This document shows, in pieces, positions 18,481 through 27,459 of a DNA stretch of 64,000 nucleotides. The position numbers and the translations under genes were made by a program. The stretch comes from an uncultured Ruminiclostridium sp. (GTDB lineage: Bacteria > Bacillota > Clostridia > Oscillospirales > Ruminococcaceae), in assembly GCA_949878745.1 (NCBI GenBank), contig CATLBH010000001.1:151154-215153 (forward strand), written 5' to 3'. The notes beneath the pieces were generated by a model that did not search any database, had not been told where the DNA came from, and saw only the letters and a list, made by a program, of their open reading frames with translations. How positions within the stretch are numbered: position 1 is the first letter of the stretch; every line of letters starts with the position of its first letter.

Positions 18481-20520
18481 TCACCTCATAATCCCTTCAA
18501 GAAGCTGTTTTTTTATATAAAATTCGGGGCAGCCCATACTTCCGGGGGCGACCTCGTACTCGTCGAACACTATAACTATACGGTCAAAGGAATCTATATA
18601 GAAATTGGCGTCCGCGCTTATTTCGGTGAAAGCGTCCTCGCCTTCCGTATAGAAATCGCCTAAACCCGATTCGTTTTTCTCTTTCATTTGTCTCAGTATT
18701 TCGGCGCTTATGTGGGATATATAATCGCTTCCCTCGTCGAACAAGTCGCTTAGTTCAAGGACTTTGGCCGCGTTTTTGTCAAAAACCGTCCAGCGGCTGT
18801 AGCTTAAGGAGCCGCCCGCGTTTACGGTAACGTCGAAACGGACGATAAAATATTGTTCGTCGTCGCGGATAACGGTGTAACGCATATCCTCGGCGGCGTA
18901 GCCGTTATATTTTCGGTCGAAATAGCGCATAAACACGGCGCGTGCCTCGGCAATATAATCGGATACGGAGGCGTTGATTTCTTCCGCGCCGTTTCCCTCA
19001 AACACGGGGTACTCCATATCGATGGAGCTGTCGCCCCAGCGGAAAAAGCTTCGAAGGGGTTTTATATTCACCGACAGGAATGAAGAAGCGGCTTCGGCGG
19101 CGTCGGGGACTAAATTCAGGACGATAAGGGCGCCCACCGCGATACTTAAGAGGGAGGAAAGAGCGCGTTTGGGTACGGTTCCGACGCCGGTCTTTTTTTC
19201 CTCGTGGGCGGGTTTTTCGTAAAACATGGCGGTATGTAAGACGAATTCTCCGTTTTCCAGCTTACAACGGAGGAAGCCGTTGTATTTTTCGGCAACGCTT
19301 TTAACGGAGCGCAGGCCTATGCCGTGCTCCTCCGAAAGAGAGCGGGAAACGGGAAGGTCGTTGGCGTCGAATTCGGGTATATCGGAACAGGGGTTCTTCA
19401 CGGAAATGAGAAGTCTTCGCCCGTCGGCAAGCTCGGCGGATATCTCGATATAACGCCGTTCGGGAGGAAGATCGGAGCAGGCGTTCATTGCGTTTTCCAC
19501 GGAATTGGCCAGCACCATACACACATCGTCGGCGGCAAAGGGGAGGTTATCGGGAAGAAGGAGCTTTCGCACAGTCACTTTACAGCCCGCTTTTTCCGCG
19601 CGGGCTATATATTCGGACAAAACGGCGTTTATTTCGGGATTGGGGCAATAACTCACGTTTTCGAAGCCGTCGAGGGTGCCGTTCATTTTACCGGTATATT
19701 CAAGGACTTTTTCAAAATCGCCCTGTTTTACAAGACCTTCAATCACGGTGAGGTGGTGGCGCATATCGTGGCGGTACACTCTTCCGGCTTCCATTTTGCG
19801 CACAAGGCCGTCGTAGCCCCGCCGCTGTATTTCCATATATTCGGACATTTTCTTTTCGGAGCGCCTGGCGCGTATAAGCTGGGCGGTGGAGTTCAGAAGT
19901 CCGGCGACTATAACGAATACCGACAGGGTGGTAATCATGGTAAAAAACAGCACGATGACGTCGGTGGTGCTGTTGAGATAGTAAGAAATCATAAGGAAAA
20001 CGGAAAGTACCGGGACGGAGAGGAGGAGTCGGTTTTTACGATGTTCCCCCACACAAAAGGAGAAGTTTTTTCTCAGGCAGGCAAAGGCGATAAAAACCAG
20101 CCCCGCCGCCGCAAGAAGAAGGATACAATTGGCGGCCGCGTAAAGGAGGACGCCTATACCGACGCCGTATTGGCTAAAAAAGCCGTGGATTATCTTATTG
20201 AGGGACTTTAAAATCAGCACGGCCAGGGTTCCCAAAGAGCACACCGCCAAGGTTTCAAATAGGCCGTAATCCGATAAAAAATATAACAGTACGGAAAAGG
20301 GGAGGTAGGCGGTGAGGGGGAGGAGGGTTAAAGCAAGGGTTTTTTCACCGGAGAGAAAAAGAGCCGTCTGTGCTCCCACGATTAGGATTGCGGCGGCGGA
20401 GAAGGAAAGGAGTGTGGCGCGGGGAGAGAAGCGGGGCTTGAAAAGAGCCGCGCAGGTCAGTATGTAGGTGAGGAAAATTATCGTTTCGGTTATTCCGGGT
20501 TCGGCGATAAAGGTTAGCAT
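18481..20520 (-). CDS. GHKL sensor histidine kinase with C-terminal TM segment and DUF3298/RsiV-like domain
   Basis: YRHDMRHHLTVIEGL H-box, GHKL ATPase NSVENAMNAC...EEHGIGLRSVKS, then TM LLSIAVGALIVLNLV and C-terminal SYSRWTVFDKNAAKVLELSDLF...FYIDSFDRIVIVFDEYEVAPGSMG. Confidence 0.85.
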   Translation of the reverse strand: MLTFIAEPGITETIIFLTYILTCAALFKPRFSPRATLLSFSAAAILIVGAQTALFLSGEKTLALTLLPLTAYLPFSVLLYFLSDYGLFETLAVCSLGTLAVLILKSLNKIIHGFFSQYGVGIGVLLYAAANCILLLAAAGLVFIAFACLRKNFSFCVGEHRKNRLLLSVPVLSVFLMISYYLNSTTDVIVLFFTMITTLSVFVIVAGLLNSTAQLIRARRSEKKMSEYMEIQRRGYDGLVRKMEAGRVYRHDMRHHLTVIEGLVKQGDFEKVLEYTGKMNGTLDGFENVSYCPNPEINAVLSEYIARAEKAGCKVTVRKLLLPDNLPFAADDVCMVLANSVENAMNACSDLPPERRYIEISAELADGRRLLISVKNPCSDIPEFDANDLPVSRSLSEEHGIGLRSVKSVAEKYNGFLRCKLENGEFVLHTAMFYEKPAHEEKKTGVGTVPKRALSSLLSIAVGALIVLNLVPDAAEAASSFLSVNIKPLRSFFRWGDSSIDMEYPVFEGNGAEEINASVSDYIAEARAVFMRYFDRKYNGYAAEDMRYTVIRDDEQYFIVRFDVTVNAGGSLSYSRWTVFDKNAAKVLELSDLFDEGSDYISHISAEILRQMKEKNESGLGDFYTEGEDAFTEISADANFYIDSFDRIVIVFDEYEVAPGSMGCPEFYIKKQLLEGIMR

Positions 20521-20633
20521 CGGAGGCTCCTTTTTGTTAGAATCGCGGTTTTTTTGAGGGAGCATTTTATATTGGGGGCTTTTTTGGAAGCGGTTCCCCG
20601 AAACGGTTTTGACTCGTTTATTTTAAAATTCAC

Positions 20634-20737
20634 CCCTTGCGGCGCTTAAGAGAACGGAGCAAAGCTATGTTCCCCGACGCAAACGCTTTTCGGACTTCGT
20701 CCGAAATTTTGCTCCTTCGGCGTTAAGAACAAGTTCT
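20634..20737. repeat. Imperfect inverted repeat / hairpin-containing intergenic repeat
   Basis: CGGCGCTTAAGAGAACGGAGCAAA...TTTTGCTCCTTCGGCGTTAAG with inner TTTCGGACttcGTCCGAAA. Confidence 0.5.
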
Positions 20738-20889
20738 AAGAATTTCCCCCTCTGCGAAAAAGAATTGCATTTTTTACTTTGTGTTTACAAAAAATAAGAG
20801 GGATGGGGTTTTTTTACAGACAATAATTTAATTATAGTGATTTTTTTGCGAATTGTCAAGCGGCATTTTATTTATTTTTCCAATAATTA

Positions 20890-20919
20890 TTGACATAAAA
20901 CCCACTTTTATAGTATAAT
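20890..20919 (+). promoter_or_regulatory. Sigma-A-like promoter upstream of der
   Basis: TTGACA (20890) - 18 nt - TATAAT (20914). Confidence 0.7.
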
Positions 20920-20963
20920 AATAGCGATAAAGCGATAAAAGAAAAAGAAACGGAAATGAAAAA

Positions 20964-22283
20964 ATGAAATCAGTAGCTATAGTGGGACGACCCAACGTGG
21001 GAAAGTCCACTCTTTTCAATAAGCTTATAGGAAAACGCATGAGCATAGTCGACGATACCCCCGGCGTTACCAGGGACAGAATATACTCAAAATGCGAATG
21101 GCTGAACCGTGAGTTTATGCTGGTGGATACCGGAGGAATCGAGCCCGAGGGCGGAGACGTGATCCTCTCGGGTATGAGAGAACAGGCTCAGCTGGCTATC
21201 GACGGGGCGGACGTTATTATTTTCGTGGCGGATATAAAAACGGGAATGACCGCTTCGGATCAGACCGTGGCGCAAATGCTCCGAAAAAGCGGGAAGCCCG
21301 TGGTGCTTTGCGTAAACAAGTGCGACGGACTGGGAGAAAATCCGCCCGAATTATACGAGTTTTATAACTTGGGACTCGGCGATCCCATAGCGGTTTCGTC
21401 GGTGCACGGCCACGGTACGGGCGATCTTCTGGACGCGGTTTTCGAAAATATGCCCGATATTGAAGAGGAGGAAGCGGACGAGGACGAAATAAAAGTGGCG
21501 ATAATCGGTAAGCCCAACGCGGGAAAATCCTCTTTGGTCAACAGGATCGCGGGGGAAAACCGCGTTATAGTCTCGGACAAGGCGGGAACCACAAGGGACG
21601 CGGTGGACACGCCCGTGACTTGTAACGGAAAAAAATACCTTCTCATAGACACGGCGGGGATAAGAAGAAAATCCAGAGTGAACGACAATGTGGAAAAGTA
21701 CAGCGTTTTAAGGGCGTATATGGCGATAGACAGAGCCGACGTGTGCGTTATCATGATCGACGCGGCGGAAGGGTTCACGGAACAGGACAGCAAGATAGCA
21801 GGCTATGCCCATGAGCAGGGGAAGGCGAGCGTTATCGCCGTAAACAAGTGGGACGCGGTGGAAAAAGACGGAAGAACAATGCAGGAATACACCAAAAAGC
21901 TGGAAACGGATTTCAGCTTTATGTCCTATGCGCCCTTCGTGTTTATCTCGGCCAAGACCGGACAGCGGACAGACAAGCTTTTCGATCTGATCGACTATAC
22001 GGCGGAGCAGAACGCGCGGCGGATTTCCACCGGTAAGCTGAACGAGCTTTTAAGCTATGCCACCGCCAGGGTACAGCCCCCCTCGGACAAAGGTAAAAGG
22101 CTTAAGGTATATTATCTTACACAGCCCTCTGTCAAGCCGCCCACCTTTGTATGCTTCTGCAACAAAAAGGAGCTTTTCCATTTTTCCTATCAAAGGTATA
22201 TAGAAAACCAGATACGGGAAGCCTTCGGGCTTGACGGAACGCCCATCAGAATGATTATCCGCGAGCGCGGAGAAAACGAGTAA
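20964..22283 (+). CDS. der: Ribosome biogenesis GTPase Der (EngA)
   Basis: Two GTPase domains GRPNVGKSTLFNKL and GKPNAGKSSLVNRI plus KH-like C-terminus. Confidence 0.97.
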   Translation: MKSVAIVGRPNVGKSTLFNKLIGKRMSIVDDTPGVTRDRIYSKCEWLNREFMLVDTGGIEPEGGDVILSGMREQAQLAIDGADVIIFVADIKTGMTASDQTVAQMLRKSGKPVVLCVNKCDGLGENPPELYEFYNLGLGDPIAVSSVHGHGTGDLLDAVFENMPDIEEEEADEDEIKVAIIGKPNAGKSSLVNRIAGENRVIVSDKAGTTRDAVDTPVTCNGKKYLLIDTAGIRRKSRVNDNVEKYSVLRAYMAIDRADVCVIMIDAAEGFTEQDSKIAGYAHEQGKASVIAVNKWDAVEKDGRTMQEYTKKLETDFSFMSYAPFVFISAKTGQRTDKLFDLIDYTAEQNARRISTGKLNELLSYATARVQPPSDKGKRLKVYYLTQPSVKPPTFVCFCNKKELFHFSYQRYIENQIREAFGLDGTPIRMIIRERGENE

Positions 22284-22376
22284 TTTAAGAGCATTTATTC
22301 ATAGGATATTTCACGCGTCTTTTCGGCATATTTTGCCGCTGACTGCGTTAAAATCGATTGAAAGCGAGAAGGCTTT

Positions 22377-23060
22377 ATGTTGATTGTTTGCTTTATTGTA
22401 ACCGCACTTCTGCCCTATCTGCTATGCGGGATAAACAGTGCGATCATCGTTACCAAAATCAAGAGCGGAGAGGATATAAGAACGTTGGGAAGCGGGAACG
22501 CGGGACTTACCAACACCTTGCGAACACAGGGAAAGGCGGCGGCGCTACTGGTGCTGCTGGGGGATCTGGGCAAGGGGGTACTGTCAGTTATTCTGGTGGG
22601 GGTGAGTTTTCGGCTGCTGGCGGGTATCGACCCGTGGGCGGCGGGTTGCGAATATGAATGGGTGCTGTACGCTTCGGGGGCTTCCGCCATTTTGGGACAC
22701 GTCTTTCCCGTTTACTACGGATTCAAGGGGGGGAAAGGCGTTCTGGTGACGGTGGCCGTGCTTCTGGCTATCGACTGGATCCCCGCGGTAATACTTCTGG
22801 GTATATTCGGGCTTATCGTGGCCGTTTCAAAGTATGTTTCGCTGGGGAGCTGCATTGCCGCCGTTTTGTATCCGTTTACGGTGCTGGTATTCGGGATTAT
22901 CGAAAAAAGCCCTTGTTATATGGGAAATTTTATTTGCAGCGGCTTAATAGCTTTACTTATAATATTCATGCACCGCGAGAACATCAAAAGACTTATTCAC
23001 CGCACGGAGAAGAAGATCGGCGAAAAAAAAGAAGCCGAAAAAAGCGGCGGGGAAAAATAA
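22377..23060 (+). CDS. plsY: Glycerol-3-phosphate acyltransferase PlsY
   Basis: SGNAGLTNTLRTQGK, GHVFPVYYGFKGGKGV. Confidence 0.95.
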   Translation: MLIVCFIVTALLPYLLCGINSAIIVTKIKSGEDIRTLGSGNAGLTNTLRTQGKAAALLVLLGDLGKGVLSVILVGVSFRLLAGIDPWAAGCEYEWVLYASGASAILGHVFPVYYGFKGGKGVLVTVAVLLAIDWIPAVILLGIFGLIVAVSKYVSLGSCIAAVLYPFTVLVFGIIEKSPCYMGNFICSGLIALLIIFMHRENIKRLIHRTEKKIGEKKEAEKSGGEK

Positions 23061-23143
23061 CCATACTTTTATAAATAACAGTTTACGGTTAAAAATTCGG
23101 GTTTTTCTGAGGATCTCCCGTGAGGAAAGGAACGATTATAAAA

Positions 23144-24145
23144 ATGGCTAACATAACGGTATTGGGCTGCGGCTTCGGAACCGCCTTGGCGGTTATGCTG
23201 AATTCCTACGGTCACAAGGTGACGGCTTGGTCAAAATATCAAAGCGAGATCGACACCATTTTAAGGGACAGGGAGCAGAAAAAGCTGCTTCCCGGGGTAA
23301 AAATTCCCGAGAGTATTAGGTTTACCGCCGATCCCGAATGTGTGAGGGGGGCGGATATCATTATCGCCGCGATTCCCTCCGCTTTTCTTAGGGACGGAAT
23401 ATCCAGGGTAAAGGAGTTTGTGTCCCCCGAAAGCGTTATACTGAACGTGGGTAAAGGGTTTGAAGAAAACACCTTTAACAGGCTGTCACAGGTGATTTCC
23501 GAGGAAATACCCGACAATCCAGTGGCGGTAATGGCGGGACCCTGTCACGCCGAAGAGGTGGGGAGAGGAGTTCCCACTTCGGTGGTAGTGGCAAGCGACT
23601 TTCCCGACAAGGCGGAATATATTCAGGAAACGCTTATGAACCCGAATTTCAGGATATACGTAAACGAGGACGTTATAGGGTGCGAAGCTGCTCCAGCCCT
23701 TAAAAATCCCGTGGCGCTGTGCTGCGGGATAGTTGAGGGAATGGGGTTGGGGGACAATACGCTGGCGGCGCTTATGACACGCGGGCTTACCGAGATAACA
23801 AGGCTTGGGGTGGCTATGGGGGCGCGCTGGGAGACCTTTACAGGTCTGGCGGGGGTAGGCGATCTTGTGGTGACCTGCACCTCCATCCATTCGAGGAACC
23901 ATCGGGCGGGTATTCTCATAGGAAAAGGCGTTCCCGTGGAGGAAGCGATAAGCCGGGTGGGAACGGTAGAGGGCTATAACTGCTGTAAGATAGTTCACTC
24001 ACTCGCCAAGGCAAAGGGGGTTCCGATGCCCATAACGGACAAGCTTTACGGGGTTTGCTTCAACGGCGAAAATCCCGAGGAAAGCGTGAAAAGCCTTATG
24101 AGCAGACCCGGAAAGAACGAAAAGGAGCAATTCTGGAATAATTAG
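23144..24145 (+). CDS. gpsA: NAD(P)H-dependent glycerol-3-phosphate dehydrogenase
   Basis: ITVLGCGFGTALAVMLNSYGHKVTAWS; GLAGVGDLVVTCTS. Confidence 0.96.
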   Translation: MANITVLGCGFGTALAVMLNSYGHKVTAWSKYQSEIDTILRDREQKKLLPGVKIPESIRFTADPECVRGADIIIAAIPSAFLRDGISRVKEFVSPESVILNVGKGFEENTFNRLSQVISEEIPDNPVAVMAGPCHAEEVGRGVPTSVVVASDFPDKAEYIQETLMNPNFRIYVNEDVIGCEAAPALKNPVALCCGIVEGMGLGDNTLAALMTRGLTEITRLGVAMGARWETFTGLAGVGDLVVTCTSIHSRNHRAGILIGKGVPVEEAISRVGTVEGYNCCKIVHSLAKAKGVPMPITDKLYGVCFNGENPEESVKSLMSRPGKNEKEQFWNN

Positions 24146-24234
24146 AATATTTTTCGGTGACGTTTTAATATATTATATTGTTAAACAATCCCGTAATTGG
24201 GGTTGAAATTCAACTTTTTCAGGAGAGAATCATC

Positions 24235-25179
24235 ATGAACAAAATGAAAAAAACAACGTTGGGGATGGCGGCAATACTTGCGGCTTCGGTACTGGCAGGC
24301 TGCTCCCAAAACCAAGAAAGAGAGGAAAATTCAATGACGGAAAAAAACGAATCGTCGGTAACGGAAACAACCACCGCCCCCACGGAGGCGGAAACGCTCG
24401 CACCGGTAACCTACCCTTGCGAATATCTTACGGAAGAGGTTCACTGCGCCTATGACGAAACCGATATTTTCGGCACCCTATATACTCCCGACAACGGAAG
24501 GGAAAAGCACCCGGCGGTGATTTTCAGCCACGGGTACAACTGTATCGGAAAGGATATGCAGGATATCGCGACTCATCTGGCGAAAAACGGCGTAATGACC
24601 TACACCTTCGACTTTTGCGGAGGGAGCACCCGTTCCGCAAGCAGCGGTGAATCGGTGGATATGAGCATAGAGACGGAGCAGGACAATCTCAGGCACGTTA
24701 TAGATATGATAGCCGAGATGGACAATACGGACGAGGAGAATATCTATCTTTACGGAGAAAGTCAGGGAGGGTTTGTGGCCGCGCTTACGGGAGCGGAAAT
24801 GCCGGACAGGATCGCGGGAATGTTTTTGATTTACCCCGCATTCTGTATAGTGGATCAATGGCTGGCGATGGATCCGGAAACCATGAAGGAGCCTTTTGAC
24901 TTTATGGGGACTATGAAGCTTTCCAAAACTTTCTATGACGGGGTTCCCCGCTATGACGTGTATGAGCATATAAAGGCTTTTGATAATCCGGTTATTATTT
25001 ATCAGGGGGATAAGGATCCGGTGGTTAATCTTTCTTATGCCAATAAGATTGACGAAGCGTTTCCCGATTCGGAGCTTATAGTTGTGGAAGGAGCGGGACA
25101 CGGTTTTGGGGGGAAGGATAGGATTATGGTTAGAGACGGGGTTTGCGGGTTTTTTGAGGAAAGAGGGTTAAACGGATAG
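24235..25179 (+). CDS. Alpha/beta hydrolase lipoprotein
   Basis: Signal peptide with lipobox LAGC; GESQGG nucleophile elbow; GAGHGF. Confidence 0.85.
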   Translation: MNKMKKTTLGMAAILAASVLAGCSQNQEREENSMTEKNESSVTETTTAPTEAETLAPVTYPCEYLTEEVHCAYDETDIFGTLYTPDNGREKHPAVIFSHGYNCIGKDMQDIATHLAKNGVMTYTFDFCGGSTRSASSGESVDMSIETEQDNLRHVIDMIAEMDNTDEENIYLYGESQGGFVAALTGAEMPDRIAGMFLIYPAFCIVDQWLAMDPETMKEPFDFMGTMKLSKTFYDGVPRYDVYEHIKAFDNPVIIYQGDKDPVVNLSYANKIDEAFPDSELIVVEGAGHGFGGKDRIMVRDGVCGFFEERGLNG

Positions 25180-25377
25180 GAATAAAGAATAAAGAAAAAG
25201 CTGCGAAGCCGCGCACTGTCCTTTTCGCTTCCTTTTCGGTCACCGAAAAGGAAGTGGGGTGTGGGGCAAAGCCCCACTGCTTCTATTAGAGTAGAAAAAA
25301 CAAGTCGATAATTTGTCGCGTAAAGACAAAGGTTGGAAGCCACGAAGCGGGGCTTCGGGATAAAAAAACAAGCCTAA

Positions 25378-25490
25378 TACTAATCTTTGGTCAGATTATA
25401 GACAAGAAAATGTTGACCAAAGATTAGTGTTTCGGGTGTAATCTTTAATCATATTTCCGACTTCGTCTACAATATGATTAAAGATTAGTA
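25378..25490. repeat. Two-hairpin palindromic element (113 bp), TAA target duplication
   Basis: TAA|TACTAATCTTTGGTCA..TGACCAAAGATTAGTGTTTCGGGTGTAATCTTTAATCATATT..AATATGATTAAAGATTAGTA|TAA. Confidence 0.8.
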
Positions 25491-25500
25491 TAAGACATAA

Positions 25501-25539
25501 AACCCGCCAAATCTCGTTTTGAAACGGATTTGGCGGGTT
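25501..25539. terminator. Stem-loop, candidate bidirectional terminator
   Basis: AACCCGCCAAATctCGTTTtgAAACGgATTTGGCGGGTT between convergent genes. Confidence 0.5.
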
Positions 25540-25737
25540 GTTGCCTTAAGTTTTTCTTTTTTCCGAAGCGGCAGCTTCGCCCGCTTCTAACGTTTGGTTT
25601 TACGCGACAAGCTTATAAGCTTGTTTTTCTGCTCTTAACCGGTGGCAGTGGGGCTTTGCCCCACACCCTACTTCCTTTTCGGTGTCCGAAAAGGAAGCGA
25701 AAAGGACATCACGCGGCTTCGCCGCTTTTTTGTTTTT

Positions 25738-27285
25738 TTATTCCATTTTATTTTGCACCATCACATCACAAACCCAATTTTCACCCGGTTTCGCCAAAAG
25801 CCCCTTTTCTCTCATAATCCCGCACAGCGAACCGTACAACTCCAAAAACAAATAATTGCACATCAACATCACGTCCTCTTCCAGATAAGAAGGAAAAAGC
25901 CTTTTATACCCCGCCGCATACGCCGATACAGCATTGGCATATACCTTCACCGCCTCGGAAAAAGTCTCTTCCGCCATCTCACAAAAGCGCCTGTATTCTT
26001 CAAGAGGGAATTTGGGAACGGTAACGAAAAAACCGTCCTCTCTTTTTTGTATATACCCGTTTTTGATTAAACGAGCCAAAGAATCCGCGTTTTCCGTATA
26101 TCCTCTGTCCAGAATATCCTCACAGACGTTTATCTGAAGATCGTACATCATTTTCCTATATGAAAATCCGCCGAGATAATAGGAATAGTGGCAGTAAGTG
26201 CCCCCGCTGAAATTGTTGCCCGACAGCTCCTTTCCGAATTCGCCGTTCCGTCTTGCGCCGGTACTTCCGAAATAGAGCCAGCGATTTCCGTCATAGCGGA
26301 GTCTATAGCCCTCGGACTTTATGGGATTGTGCTTTTTGTTCAGCGCCTCCAGCGCCATTATACCGTAAAGATAAGTAAGCTCGTCCTTCGATTTTTCCGC
26401 GGTATAAATGTTCAGATTTTCGACGCGATCCGCAAGCGCTTTCATCGCTTCGGCAAAAGGCTCCGCGGCTTTTTCCAGCAGCTTCTTTCCGTCCTCGTAA
26501 TATTTGTCGGTTTTTTCGGAAAATATCATAAATTCGGTTCTGTACTTACCCTTGGACACCTCAGAAACGGCCTCGCGGGAGAGAAGATTGTTTATCCTGT
26601 CTTCCACGTAATAAGCGGGCACTCCGCAAAGGGAGGCGAGTTCTTCAACGGTTTGGGGCTTTTCGTAGCAGTGATATAAAATATTCTGCGAAAGGGCGTC
26701 GTCAATATATGCCGTAGGGTAGGGAATGTCCTCCCCGTTGTAATTTCCCTCTCCGCCTATCGAAAGAGAAAGCTTTACGGGCTTTAATGCTGTAATTTCC
26801 ATTGTTTCACACTCCTTTTTGAGCTTTTTTCTCGCTTCGGTAAGCCGCCACTTTACCGTACCTTCGGGTATGCCCAGCTTTTCCGAAACGGCTTTTGTCG
26901 AAAGACCTTCGTAATAACGGAGAATGATAATGTCACGATACATCGCGGAAAGCATCGCTATCTTTGCCCTCAGAAAACCGTACAATTCCTCGTTTTCATC
27001 AAAATAACAATCTTCATACAACAAATCGTCGGGCATATCGTAGGAATACATCGCGCGCTGTTTTCCCAGCTTACGCCTGAAGCTTCGGGTTACGTTCGCC
27101 GCTATTCCCCAAAACCAAGGCTCGAACTTGTTTTCGTCCCTCAGCTTCGGGAGTTCCCGTATGGCGGTAAAAAGTATCTCCTGAGACAGCTCGTCCGCCT
27201 CGTCGCGGGAGTATGTGCGGTTCACCGCGTAACCGTAAACCTTTTCCACGTATTTTTCCATGATTTTTGCGTCCATCATTCTCAC
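25738..27285 (-). CDS. Sigma-70 family (ECF-like) RNA polymerase sigma factor with about 330-aa C-terminal extension
   Basis: Region 2 DEADELSQEILFTAIRELPKL.., region 4 ILRYYEGLSTKAVSEKLGIPEGTVKWRLTEARKKLKKE; then NILYHCYEKPQTVEELASLCGVPAYYVEDRINNLL wHTH-like. Confidence 0.85.
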   Translation of the reverse strand: MRMMDAKIMEKYVEKVYGYAVNRTYSRDEADELSQEILFTAIRELPKLRDENKFEPWFWGIAANVTRSFRRKLGKQRAMYSYDMPDDLLYEDCYFDENEELYGFLRAKIAMLSAMYRDIIILRYYEGLSTKAVSEKLGIPEGTVKWRLTEARKKLKKECETMEITALKPVKLSLSIGGEGNYNGEDIPYPTAYIDDALSQNILYHCYEKPQTVEELASLCGVPAYYVEDRINNLLSREAVSEVSKGKYRTEFMIFSEKTDKYYEDGKKLLEKAAEPFAEAMKALADRVENLNIYTAEKSKDELTYLYGIMALEALNKKHNPIKSEGYRLRYDGNRWLYFGSTGARRNGEFGKELSGNNFSGGTYCHYSYYLGGFSYRKMMYDLQINVCEDILDRGYTENADSLARLIKNGYIQKREDGFFVTVPKFPLEEYRRFCEMAEETFSEAVKVYANAVSAYAAGYKRLFPSYLEEDVMLMCNYLFLELYGSLCGIMREKGLLAKPGENWVCDVMVQNKME

Positions 27286-27459
27286 TTTCCTTTCCGTCTT
27301 TCACTTATAAAGTGTCAAAAAAGATGCGTTCGCTTGGAGGAAGAAAAAAATATTTAAAAAATTTTTTAAAAACTAAAGTTTAATAAGCTTTTGCCGATAT
27401 AATATTTAGATTAAAATATTGTTTTATATTAAAATACTTGTTGCTTTAAGGAGGAGTTT

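Larger units (their letters stand above)
25194..25736. repeat. Large composite inverted repeat (arms about 180-190 bp) between convergent genes
   Basis: Left arm GAAGCCGCG..GTCCTTTTCGCTTCCTTTTCGG..GGGTGTGGGGCAAAGCCCCACTGC matches the reverse complement of the right arm ..GCAGTGGGGCTTTGCCCCACACCC..CCGAAAAGGAAGCGAAAAGGAC..CGCGGCTTC. Confidence 0.8.

Noticed and set aside
19324-20211. 295-aa plus-strand ORF
   Set aside because: Antisense to the histidine kinase gene; composition typical of a mirrored coding frame.
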